Positions 35,629 to 43,999 of a DNA stretch of 64,000 bases are shown piece by piece. Both the position numbers and the translations under genes were made by a program. Source of the stretch: Negativicutes bacterium (GTDB lineage: Bacteria > Bacillota > JAAYKD01); NCBI GenBank assembly GCA_021372785.1, contig JAJFTT010000067.1:1-64000 (forward strand), in the 5' to 3' direction. The notes beneath the pieces are model-generated. The model was given only the letters and a program-made list of their open reading frames with translations, was not told the DNA's origin and did not search any database. Within the stretch, counting starts at the first letter, position 1. Every line of letters begins with the position of its first letter.

Positions 35629-36015
35629 CTAGCTTTCTTGCATGAGCAGGGCAAGAATCGCTGCATCCGCCGGGCAAAAATCATATTGCCTTAAATCGCC
35701 CAGCCGCACAAAGCGAATCTCATTGTGTTCTTGCTTTTTCGGCTCACCGCTGAGAATATGGGCACGATAAAAAGTCAGATGCACGGTAAAAGCAGGATAG
35801 GAATAAGTCGTATCCGTGATTTCTTTTTCAATTGCCAATTCAATCGCTAACTCTTCGTGGCATTCCCGCAGCAGGCATTCGCGCAGCGTTTCTCCCGCTT
35901 CCTGTTTGCCGCCCGGAAATTCCCAAAGCAAGGCGCAATTCTTGCCTTCTGGGCGCTGGCAAATCAGAATTTCATTCATTTCATTATAGATCAAAGCGGC
36001 AGCGACTTCTAACAT
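35629..36015 (-). CDS. NUDIX hydrolase, MutT-like
   Basis: The 128-residue protein carries a complete NUDIX box: G-G-K-Q-E-A-G-E-T-L, then R-E-C-L-L-R-E-C-H-E-E-L at residues ~35-56. LLWEFPGGK precedes the box, as in MutT 8-oxo-dGTP diphosphatases. It likely removes oxidised nucleotides, or acts on a related (d)NTP. It lies 3 nt after rnhA. Confidence 0.9.
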   Translation of the reverse strand: MLEVAAALIYNEMNEILICQRPEGKNCALLWEFPGGKQEAGETLRECLLRECHEELAIELAIEKEITDTTYSYPAFTVHLTFYRAHILSGEPKKQEHNEIRFVRLGDLRQYDFCPADAAILALLMQES

Positions 36016-36018
36016 GGC

Positions 36019-36462
36019 TCATTCCTCCAATTTTAAGATTGCTTCCCGCGCCAACTGATCACAGCGGTTATTTTCCGCACTATCTGCATGCCCCTTTACT
36101 TTGTGCCAGCTGATTTGATGCCGCTCGGCTTGCTTGAGCAACCGCTGCCATAAGTCTTGATTTTCTACCGGCTGTTTTTTGCTGGTCAGCCAGCCGTTGC
36201 GCTGCCAGTTCACCAGCCAGCTCTTTTGGAAGGCATTGACCAGATAGGCGGAATCACTGTAGAGCTCTACTTCACATGGTTCCAGCAGCAATTCCAGCGC
36301 CTCAATCGCCGCCATCAGCTCCATACGATTGTTGGTAGTCTCTTTCTCTCCGCCGGAAATTTCTTTCCGTTGGGTATGATAGAGTAATACCGCAGCCCAG
36401 CCTCCCGGTCCCGGATTGCCGGAGCAGGCGCCGTCGGTGTAAATAATGCATTGCTTCATCAT
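36019..36462 (-). CDS. rnhA: Ribonuclease HI
   Basis: The 147-residue enzyme degrades RNA in RNA-DNA hybrids. All catalytic residues are present: D10 in YTDGACSGNPG, E48 in NNRMELMAA, D70 in YSDSAYLV, the KGHADSAEN histidine and the D in RCDQLA. Basic W-x-R-N-G-W-L segments form the handle region. Two adjacent ATGs (36462, 36459) are possible starts. It heads a minus-strand operon, divergent from dppA. Confidence 0.95.
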   Translation of the reverse strand: MMKQCIIYTDGACSGNPGPGGWAAVLLYHTQRKEISGGEKETTNNRMELMAAIEALELLLEPCEVELYSDSAYLVNAFQKSWLVNWQRNGWLTSKKQPVENQDLWQRLLKQAERHQISWHKVKGHADSAENNRCDQLAREAILKLEE

Positions 36463-36566
36463 GGTTCGCCTCGCTTCCTTATCTGCGTTATCTTTTCCGC
36501 ATCGGAAGGATTTTTACCTTCTTTGGCGAAAATCACAACAGAAAACAAAGAAGGAGTGATTGATGA

Positions 36567-37379
36567 ATGCGTATTTACATTTCTGCTGATATCGAAGGAA
36601 TTACCGGCGTCGTGCACGGCGATCAATGCAATATCACCGGTGCCGGGGAATATCAAAGAGCGCGTTTACAGATGACCCGCGAAGTCAGCGCTGCCGCTCA
36701 AGGTTTTTTTAATGCCGGCGCCAGTGAAGTCATCTGCAATGACAGCCATGGTTCCATGCGGAATATACTCATTGAAGAATTGCATCCGGACGTCCGTCTG
36801 ATCAGCGGTTCTCCCAAACACCTTTCTATGATGGAAGGCATCAACGATCAATTCGATGCCGTCGCTTTCATCGGCTATCACGCAAAAAATGGCGACCGCG
36901 GTGTTTTGAGCCATACCATCTCCGGTGGGACCGTATTCGAAATTCGCATCAACGGCAAACCGGCCAGCGAAGCGGTAATCAATGCTGCGATTGCCGGTGA
37001 TTTCAACATCCCTGTCATTCTGCTGACCGGTGATCAGACCATCTGCAATGATGTCAAACTGGATTTAGGCAAAATCGAAACGGTCACCGTCAAAGAAGCC
37101 ATCACCCGCTATTCCGCTTTGAATTTACCGAACGAGGAAGCCTGCCAGCTGATCGAAGCCGCTGCCAAGCGTGCCTACGGACGCATCGGAGAATTGAAAC
37201 CTTTTATTCCCTCCCGTCCGGTCAATCTGGAACTCGTCTGCCTGAACAGCGGTCTTGCCGATAACGCCTCCCGTTGCCCCGGCTCAGAACGGATTGACGG
37301 CCGCACGCTGCGCTGCAGCGGTAAAAACTTCCTGGAAGCCTTCCGTATTCTGCGCACGATGATCGCCTTAGCAAACTAA
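36567..37379 (+). CDS. dppA: D-aminopeptidase, M55 family
   Basis: The 270-residue protein resembles Bacillus DppA, a zinc D-aminopeptidase forming decameric rings. It shows ISADIEGITGV (D8, E10), CNDSHGS (H61) and FIGYHAKNG (H105), and a downstream ISGGTVFEIRING segment, which match the family's metal-ligand pattern. It may process D-amino-acid peptides, for example from cell-wall turnover. AAGGAGTG precedes the start. A GNAT gene follows after 5 nt. Confidence 0.9.
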   Translation: MRIYISADIEGITGVVHGDQCNITGAGEYQRARLQMTREVSAAAQGFFNAGASEVICNDSHGSMRNILIEELHPDVRLISGSPKHLSMMEGINDQFDAVAFIGYHAKNGDRGVLSHTISGGTVFEIRINGKPASEAVINAAIAGDFNIPVILLTGDQTICNDVKLDLGKIETVTVKEAITRYSALNLPNEEACQLIEAAAKRAYGRIGELKPFIPSRPVNLELVCLNSGLADNASRCPGSERIDGRTLRCSGKNFLEAFRILRTMIALAN

Positions 37380-37384
37380 CCAGG

Positions 37385-37927
37385 ATGAGCGAATGGGCTG
37401 TGCTTCCGATCGACCGCTCCAACCAACAGTATCTGCTGCGTCCCAACACAGCCTTTGAGATCATCGGACGTTGTATAGCGCTCTTCGATGGTACGGTCTG
37501 GAGCCATAAAGAAGTGCTGCTGCCGCAAAAGAGCAGCAAGTGTTTTCCTGATGAAAAGCTGGATCCGGCCGAATTCATTGACAGCACGGATAAAACTGTT
37601 TTGTTTTGCTTTACCAAAACAGGCCGCTGTGCCGGCCATCTGCGTCTGCATAAAAATTGGAATCATCTGGTCTATATCGATGATATCGAAGTGGAAGCGG
37701 ATTTGCGGCGTCAAGGCGTTGGTCGGGCACTGATGGACGCTGCGGTGGCATGGGCCAAAACAGAGCGGCTGCCGGGCATCGTCCTGGAAGCCCAGGATTG
37801 CAATTTAGTCGCCTGCCGCTTTTATCTCAAGTACGGCTTTGTCATCGGCGGCGCCGACAGTCTGCTTTATGAAGCAACCGGCGCCCGCGGGGAAAAAGCA
37901 ATCTTTTTCTATTACTTGTTTTGGTAA
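37385..37927 (+). CDS. GNAT acetyltransferase, streptothricin acetyltransferase-like
   Basis: The 180-residue protein has the GNAT acetyl-CoA site R-R-Q-G-V-G-R-A-L-M (residues ~107-116). VLEAQDCNLVACRFYLKYGF is followed by GGADSLLYEA, a pattern typical of SatA/Sat-type streptothricin N-acetyltransferases. An actual resistance role is not shown; chromosomal homologues may act on other amines. It starts 5 nt after dppA with no strong ribosome site of its own, so translational coupling is likely. Confidence 0.82.
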   Translation: MSEWAVLPIDRSNQQYLLRPNTAFEIIGRCIALFDGTVWSHKEVLLPQKSSKCFPDEKLDPAEFIDSTDKTVLFCFTKTGRCAGHLRLHKNWNHLVYIDDIEVEADLRRQGVGRALMDAAVAWAKTERLPGIVLEAQDCNLVACRFYLKYGFVIGGADSLLYEATGARGEKAIFFYYLFW

Positions 37928-38103
37928 AATCAATACGGTTCTGTTTATGTGCCGAAAGCAGCGCAGCGAAAGGACCGTTTTTTCGTCGTCGAATCGCAGG
38001 CGAACGAATGTGAGACAGAGATTGATCAGCACTTGATGTTGACTTTACATTTCCCTTTATGATCCTTGGAAAATAGGAATGGGAGAAAGGTTGCGCCGTT
38101 TAT

Positions 38104-39792
38104 ATGAGTTTTTTTCGTAAAAGTTCAAAAGAAAAAACGCTTCAGGAAACTACAGTCCCAGACGAGCAGTCGGCATCCCGGGAAACCGAAGACAGCTCGG
38201 ATTTTTCGGCGGCAATAAAAGTAAAAAAAGAAAAAAAGAAGTGGCCCGGCTTCTTAATTGCCGTCTTATGTATCGCTCTTGCCGTGGTTGGTATCGTCTA
38301 TTATCAAAAAAATAAGCAATCTGCCGACAACAAAAACAGTGCTTCTTATTCCTACTATACCGTAACAAAACAGGATCTTGTTTCTTCTCTCAGCAGCAGC
38401 GGAATGCTGCTGCCTGCTGATTCTTATAAAGTTACCACTTTGGTCAGCGGAGAGGTTTTGAGTTCGAATATTAACGAGGGCGATATTGTAAAAAAGGATG
38501 CGGTGCTTTATCAAGTGGATAGTTCTGCCATCAGCAATACGATTGCCCGAGCTGAGTTGACGCTGAGTCAGAGTCAGAAAAATTATGACCGCAAATTGGC
38601 GAGCTTAGAGGACCTCAATATTACCGCAAGCGAAGGCGGCACGGTCATTGAATTATTGGTGAAAACAGGTGACAACCTGAAAAGCGGCCAAAAAGTAGCG
38701 ACACTGCGCAACAGTAGCGTTATGCAGTTAACGTTGCCCTTTAACTCGGTCGATAGCAAAAGCTTTTATCTTGGCCAACCTGCCCAGGTTACGCTGGACA
38801 GCAGTTACGAAACCTTGAACGGCACGATTCGTCAGATTTCTGCGGTCGATCAAATCATGAGCGGCAATATGTTGGTCCGTCAAGTAACAATCGATGTTGT
38901 CAACCCGGGTGCTCTTTCTCCCCTGCAAAGCGCTACGGCGATGGTGGGTGATGTTGCCTGCAATGCAAAAGGTAATTTTGCTTACGCCAGTGAAACCACA
39001 ATCACAACTTCCGTCAGCGGGGAAGCCGCAACTTTGCTGGTAAAAGAAGGCGATTTTGTCACTGCCGGTCAATTATTGCTTACACTGACCAGCACAATTC
39101 TGCAGGACGACCTGGAGAATGCGGCCAACTCACTCAAAGATGCTGCTTTGGCTGTACAAAACCAGTACGATAATCTGAATTCCTATACCATAAAATCGCC
39201 GATTGCCGGAACCATCATCCAAAAAACCGCCAAAACGGGTGATAAGCTTTCCCCTAATGCAGCTTTGTGTACCATCTTTGATTTGTCTTATTTAACTTTA
39301 ACTTTGAATATTGATGAATTGGACATCAGCAGGCTTGCTGTGGGTCAAACCGCCACAATCACAGCCGATGCGGTGGAAGGAAAGACCTACACAGGAACCG
39401 TTACAAAAGTCAGTATCGCCGGGACCACCGCCAACGGCGTGACCACTTACCCAATCACCATTCGGATTGATCACACCGAAGGGTTGTTGCCCGGTATGAA
39501 TGTGACTGCCATGATTACCTTTGAAGCGCGCAAGAATGTGCTGGTAATACCGATCGCCGCGATCGTGCGCGGCAATCGTGTCTTGCTGAAGTCGGAGGCT
39601 GCAGTCCAAACTCCGGACCAAACCTCCGATCCAACGATCCCAAAGGGATATCACTATGTTGACGTGAACATCGGTATCAACAATACGGATACCGTTGAAA
39701 TCACCGCCGGCCTCAGTGAAGGAGATGTCATTGCGGTGAAAAACAGTTCTACTGCTCCTCCTGCGGCACAGAATCCTTTCGGGCTGCGCTAA
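38104..39792 (+). CDS. Efflux periplasmic-adaptor (membrane fusion) protein, MacA-like
   Basis: The 562-residue protein has a 47-residue charged cytoplasmic N-terminus and one transmembrane helix at ~48-67 (GFLIAVLCIALAVVGIVYY). HlyD-type adaptor domains follow: two biotinyl-lipoyl-like halves (residues ~100-200 and ~295-370; IKSPIAGTIIQKTAKTGDKL), a short coiled segment and beta-barrel domains. In Gram-positives such adaptors pair with MacB-type ABC transporters to export peptides, lipids or drugs. GGGAGAAAGG lies upstream of the start, and it heads a four-gene operon. Confidence 0.9.
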   Translation: MSFFRKSSKEKTLQETTVPDEQSASRETEDSSDFSAAIKVKKEKKKWPGFLIAVLCIALAVVGIVYYQKNKQSADNKNSASYSYYTVTKQDLVSSLSSSGMLLPADSYKVTTLVSGEVLSSNINEGDIVKKDAVLYQVDSSAISNTIARAELTLSQSQKNYDRKLASLEDLNITASEGGTVIELLVKTGDNLKSGQKVATLRNSSVMQLTLPFNSVDSKSFYLGQPAQVTLDSSYETLNGTIRQISAVDQIMSGNMLVRQVTIDVVNPGALSPLQSATAMVGDVACNAKGNFAYASETTITTSVSGEAATLLVKEGDFVTAGQLLLTLTSTILQDDLENAANSLKDAALAVQNQYDNLNSYTIKSPIAGTIIQKTAKTGDKLSPNAALCTIFDLSYLTLTLNIDELDISRLAVGQTATITADAVEGKTYTGTVTKVSIAGTTANGVTTYPITIRIDHTEGLLPGMNVTAMITFEARKNVLVIPIAAIVRGNRVLLKSEAAVQTPDQTSDPTIPKGYHYVDVNIGINNTDTVEITAGLSEGDVIAVKNSSTAPPAAQNPFGLR

Positions 39793-39793
39793 G

Positions 39794-40555
39794 ATGATGA
39801 ACAATAGCGCTAATACCATAATCCCCGGGTCGGTAGGCTCAGCCAAAATGGTTCCTCTCATCGAATTTCATCGGGTCTATAAAGTCTATACCATGGGTGA
39901 AACTGTCGTGCGAGCCATTGATGGAATTTCCCTGCAGATCTCACAGGGTGAATTTGTCGCAATTGTCGGACCGTCCGGCTCGGGAAAAACCACCTGTATG
40001 AATATTATCGGCTGTTTAGATGTTCCGGATTCCGGACAGTATTTGCTGGGCGGGCAGGATGTCGGACAATTAAGCGACAATGCCCTGGCGGTAATCCGTA
40101 ATAAAATGATCGGCTTTGTTTTCCAGCAGTATAATTTGCTGCCTCGCTTAACCGTAGAAGAAAACGTGGAAGTTTCACTGATTTATGCCGGCGTCGGCAA
40201 ACAGGAACGCATCAAACGTGCCCGTGATGTTTTGAGTCGTGTCGGTCTGTCCGATAAACTAAAAAGCCTGCCCAATCAGTTATCCGGCGGGCAGCAGCAG
40301 CGCGTCTCAATCGCGAGAGCCTTGGTTGGCAATCCTTCTGTGATACTGGCCGATGAACCAACCGGCGCACTGGATTCCAAAACCGGGATGGATGTTTTGC
40401 GTTTATTACAGGAATTGCATCAAGACGGTAATACAGTTGTTTTGATCACGCATGACAATGGAATTGCTGCCCATTCCGAACGCACCATCCGCCTGTCGGA
40501 CGGAAAAATCATCTATGATGGCCCCACGCAAAGAGAAAGCGGGGCAAGTTTATGA
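39794..40555 (+). CDS. ABC transporter ATP-binding protein, MacB/LolD type
   Basis: The 253-residue ATPase has Walker A GPSGSGKTT (residues 59-67), the signature LSGGQQQRV and Walker B VILADEPTGALD with an H-loop ITHD. It belongs to the LolD/MacB/FtsE branch, which energises extraction or export from the membrane. It begins 1 nt after the adaptor stop. An internal ATG (MVPLIEFHRVYKV) 19 codons in also fits the family start, so the first residues are uncertain. It overlaps the permease by 4 nt (ATGA). Confidence 0.93.
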   Translation: MMNNSANTIIPGSVGSAKMVPLIEFHRVYKVYTMGETVVRAIDGISLQISQGEFVAIVGPSGSGKTTCMNIIGCLDVPDSGQYLLGGQDVGQLSDNALAVIRNKMIGFVFQQYNLLPRLTVEENVEVSLIYAGVGKQERIKRARDVLSRVGLSDKLKSLPNQLSGGQQQRVSIARALVGNPSVILADEPTGALDSKTGMDVLRLLQELHQDGNTVVLITHDNGIAAHSERTIRLSDGKIIYDGPTQRESGASL

Positions 40556-41742
40556 GCATTGTACAGTCATTCCAAATGGCGATTAAAAATATCGCTACCA
40601 GCAAGTTCCGCTCTTTACTTACTATGTTGGGTATCATTATCGGCGTGGCAGCGGTCATCATCATTGTGGGTTTAGGCAATGGTGTGGAGATTTATATGAC
40701 CAGCGCTTTTCAAAGTCTGGGAACCAACTTATTGACCGTCAATATCAGCGGGCGCGGTTCTACGCGCAGCATTTCTGTCGATGAAATCTATACGCTCATC
40801 GAGCGCAACCCAGACTTGCTGCAGTCTGTTTCTCCCACAGTCGCGGTCAGCGGAACCGTTAAAATCGGTTCCGAGAGCGTCGGCACCACCAAAGCTACCG
40901 GTGTGAGTGAAGATTATGCACGGATGAAAGATTATTCCCTAAAAGCAGGCCGCTTTCTGGAATATGTGGATATCCTCACCCGACAAAAAGTCTGTGTCAT
41001 CGGCAGCTATTTAGCAAAAGAGTATTTTAATAACAATGCTGTCGGCGAAACATTGCGCATCGGCGAGAACACTTACTCCATCGTCGGTGTTTTATCGGAA
41101 AAGGCCGAAAGTGCAGCGGCCAGCAGCGACGATGCCATCTATCTGCCCTACAGCGTTGCCGCCAAATTATCCAGGACAGGGATTAATACTTACAATATAG
41201 CCGTGACTTCGCAGAACACGGTAACTCAAGCAAAAGAGTTGGTCGAAGACGCACTTTATAAAGTATTCGGCAGTGATACAGCTTACAGAGTAATCAGCAT
41301 GGCGGAAATGCTGAGCACAATGACGAGTATGATCAATATCGTAGTCCTGGTTCTGGGGACTATCGCCGCCATTTCCCTGGTGGTCGGCGGAATTGGCATC
41401 ATGAATATCATGCTGGTTTCCGTGTCGGAACGTACGAAAGAAATCGGCATCCGCAAAGCATTGGGTGCCAAGCAACGCAATATCATGGAACAATTTGTCA
41501 TAGAAGCCGGCACAACCAGCGGTTTGGGCGGTGTGATTGGCATTGTTTTTGGTTATGTTCTTTCGTCGGTGGGATCCCAGGTACTTTCTGCCGTAGTTTC
41601 TACAGAAATCACCATTACTCCCTCCGGCTCTTCGGTACTGACTGCTTTTGCTGTCTCTGTAACAATCGGTATTGTCTTTGGTTACCTTCCCGCCCGAAAA
41701 GCGGCCCGATTGAATCCCATTGAAGCACTGCGCTACGATTGA
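40552..41742 (+). CDS. ABC transporter permease, MacB/FtsX type
   Basis: The 396-residue membrane protein has the MacB layout. An N-terminal helix (SLLTMLGIIIGVAAVIIIVG) is followed by a ~200-residue extracellular domain (MacB_PCD). Three C-terminal helices (FtsX domain) follow, including SERTKEIGIRKALGAKQRNI between helices. The C-terminal PARKAARLNPIEALRYD is typical. It completes the exporter with the two upstream genes. Confidence 0.93.
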   Translation: MSIVQSFQMAIKNIATSKFRSLLTMLGIIIGVAAVIIIVGLGNGVEIYMTSAFQSLGTNLLTVNISGRGSTRSISVDEIYTLIERNPDLLQSVSPTVAVSGTVKIGSESVGTTKATGVSEDYARMKDYSLKAGRFLEYVDILTRQKVCVIGSYLAKEYFNNNAVGETLRIGENTYSIVGVLSEKAESAAASSDDAIYLPYSVAAKLSRTGINTYNIAVTSQNTVTQAKELVEDALYKVFGSDTAYRVISMAEMLSTMTSMINIVVLVLGTIAAISLVVGGIGIMNIMLVSVSERTKEIGIRKALGAKQRNIMEQFVIEAGTTSGLGGVIGIVFGYVLSSVGSQVLSAVVSTEITITPSGSSVLTAFAVSVTIGIVFGYLPARKAARLNPIEALRYD

Positions 41743-41758
41743 TGAAAGGACAAATGGA

Positions 41759-43642
41759 ATGAAGAACCGATGCTTGCTCCTGCTGCTCAGTACTTTCCTG
41801 TTCTGTTTACTGTTTGCGCCACCCGTCTACGCCGGCGAGACAGACAGCAATGTGACGCTCGTCCTGAAAGCGATGAATATTTTGACTTTCGAGCCCTCCG
41901 GCGAAGCGGATCCCCTGCAGCCGGTCACCCGGGCGGAATTTGCCGCGCTGCTGGTCTCTGCTTCGCAATACAAAACCATTCTCAGCTCAAACTCACTTGT
42001 CTCTCCCTTCTGGGATGTCAAATACAATCATCCTTATGCCGCAGCCGTAAAGGCAGCCGCGTCGGCCGGTTGGCTGGTTGGCTATCTTGATGGCAGCTAC
42101 CGGCCGGATCAGGCCATCAAGCCGGAAGAAGCAATGACCGCTGCCCTGCGTCTGTTAGGCTATACCGCGGAAGACCTGTCCGGCATTTATCCTGCTGCGC
42201 AGCTGAGAAAAGCGCAAAGCCTGGGTTTATCGGACGGGCTCAGCCCAATGTCCGCAAAAAATCTGTTACTGACGGATGCCAGACAGCTGATCTATAATCT
42301 ATTAACCGCCAAGACAAAAAGCAATGTTTACTACGCCACTACGCTTGGCTACAGCGTGAATGCCTCAGGAGAACTCGATTATACCGGCTTGATCGCAGCA
42401 AATCTGCAGGGGCCTTTTATCTTGGGATCCAACAGCCTGGACTCTCTGATCCCTTTCGATCTGGCGAACGCTGTTGTTTATCGCAATGGCAAACCTGCAA
42501 ACGTCACGGCGATCGTTGCCAATGATGTAATTTACTACCACTATAATTTGCAAACGATCTGGGCTTACAGCAATCAGATTGTGGGCCTTTACACAGCTGC
42601 CTCACCGAATACTGTGGCTCCCACCAAAGTAACCGTTGCGGGTAATACTTATTCTCTGGGCAGCACGACAGCGACTTATAAACTATCGGCTATGGGTGAA
42701 TTTGTTGTGGGCGATACCATTACTCTGCTGTTGGGGATGAACGGTGAGGTGGTTGATGTATGTTCGCCGCAGGAATCTTCCGGCATCCAATACGGAGTCG
42801 TCACTGCCACCAATGTGGAAACTTTTCTTACCAATACCAGCGGCAGTCAGGTCGTTAAAATTACCACCGTGGCCTGCACCGACGGCACGACCCGTCAGTA
42901 TAACAGCAACACCGCCGTCAGCGTGGGCGACCTTGTTTCAGTCGGTATCGTCAATGGCAGTGTGAATCTCAAGAGACTTCCCATAAAACGCATTGGCGGA
43001 ACCATCGATGCTGCCGCTGCCAAATTGGGTGATTACAGTTTGGCTTCCGATATCAAAATCCTCGATACCGACTCCGGCGGTCATTTCTGCACGCTGACAG
43101 CGGCGCGTCTGGCCAATATCGAACTGAGCTCGGAAGACATTCGCTATTTCGTGCAAAACGAAGCCAAAGAAATCACTGACTTGATTCTATATGATGTTAC
43201 AGGTGATCTGCATACCTATGGTTTCATCACCGACGTAACGGAAACAACGACTTCCGTCAGCGACGGTGCCGGCGGTAAAGTGGATGTTACCCACTACATC
43301 TTCAGCTATCAAAGCAACAATGTAAAGGGCAGCTATTCTTCCCCGATCGACAATTTGCGCGGTGGAGTTATGCTGTTTTATCAAAACAACATCGTCACTA
43401 CGATCGCAACACTCAGTGAATTTGATATCGATACGATCAGCAACTATGCCGCAACTGGCAATCAACAGGAATACCGCTTAGCCGATAACCTGCAGGTCTA
43501 TATCAAAGCAGACGGCAAAACCTATCTAACCAATCTCGCCGCAGTTGCCAATCCGGATGTTTACAAATTGCGGGGTTATTATGATAATTTCTCCTTTGCG
43601 GCAGGCAACCGCATCCGGGTAATTCTAGCCATAGCAAAATAA
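41759..43642 (+). CDS. SLH-domain surface protein, last gene of the MacAB-like operon
   Basis: The 627-residue protein has a signal peptide (KNRCLLLLLSTFLFCLLFAP, then PVYAGE). Three SLH-type repeats (residues ~28-185; PVTRAEFAALLVSA and GWLVGYLDGSYRPDQAI) should anchor it to the wall. A ~440-residue beta-rich region follows that I do not recognise. The start at 41759 follows AAAGGA, 16 nt after the permease stop, so it is co-transcribed with the exporter. It may be the exporter's surface partner or its cargo-handling factor. Confidence 0.85.
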   Translation: MKNRCLLLLLSTFLFCLLFAPPVYAGETDSNVTLVLKAMNILTFEPSGEADPLQPVTRAEFAALLVSASQYKTILSSNSLVSPFWDVKYNHPYAAAVKAAASAGWLVGYLDGSYRPDQAIKPEEAMTAALRLLGYTAEDLSGIYPAAQLRKAQSLGLSDGLSPMSAKNLLLTDARQLIYNLLTAKTKSNVYYATTLGYSVNASGELDYTGLIAANLQGPFILGSNSLDSLIPFDLANAVVYRNGKPANVTAIVANDVIYYHYNLQTIWAYSNQIVGLYTAASPNTVAPTKVTVAGNTYSLGSTTATYKLSAMGEFVVGDTITLLLGMNGEVVDVCSPQESSGIQYGVVTATNVETFLTNTSGSQVVKITTVACTDGTTRQYNSNTAVSVGDLVSVGIVNGSVNLKRLPIKRIGGTIDAAAAKLGDYSLASDIKILDTDSGGHFCTLTAARLANIELSSEDIRYFVQNEAKEITDLILYDVTGDLHTYGFITDVTETTTSVSDGAGGKVDVTHYIFSYQSNNVKGSYSSPIDNLRGGVMLFYQNNIVTTIATLSEFDIDTISNYAATGNQQEYRLADNLQVYIKADGKTYLTNLAAVANPDVYKLRGYYDNFSFAAGNRIRVILAIAK

Positions 43643-43678
43643 CAGTCAAGTCAAAAAATGCGTGATTTGTTATGACAT

Positions 43679-43737
43679 GCTCCCCATTTTGCAGAAACTC
43701 AAAACAGCAAAAAGTTTGAGACTACAGCCTGGGGAGC
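43679..43737. repeat. Inverted repeat, possible end of a vanished insertion sequence
   Basis: GCTCCCCA (43679-43686) and TGGGGAGC (43730-43737) flank an inner pair CTCAAA/TTTGAG. No T tract follows. It lies directly before the transposase-like relic, consistent with an IS terminus or a hairpin around its start. Confidence 0.45.
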
Positions 43738-43744
43738 TATTATT

Positions 43745-43831
43745 ATGTACAAAACGAAAGCAGCATCAGAAGAAAAGATCCAAACTGTCAAAGCGTATCC
43801 AGCCGGAACCGGACCGCCCAAAACAATGTGA
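43745..43831 (+). pseudogene. N-terminal relic of an IS3-type transposase
   Basis: A 28-codon frame after TGGGGAG reads MYKTKAASEEKIQTVKAY and continues to a premature TGA. This resembles the first helix of helix-turn-helix OrfA proteins of IS3-group elements (S-E-x-K-I-x-x-V-x-x-Y). The rest of the element is absent. The remainder of 43643-43999 holds only low-complexity sequence and the ribosome site of the next gene. Confidence 0.5.
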
Positions 43832-43999
43832 TTCTCCTTCACAGCGCCCGGCATCCCAAAGCGGGGAAACAGTCAATTCGGCTTTCTCGCCTTGGCTGCT
43901 CAGTAGTTTTTTCAATTTTTCCCTCTTATCAAGCAGGAAAAAGGACTACCCTTCCGCGAATTTAGAAATACCTTGCGCAAAGAAAGAAGGCAGGTCCTG

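Noticed and set aside
37928-38103. Promoter of the MacAB-like operon
   Set aside because: TTGACT and TATGAT occur but are only 13 bp apart, and other pairings are 19 bp or poor; no confident promoter can be placed.
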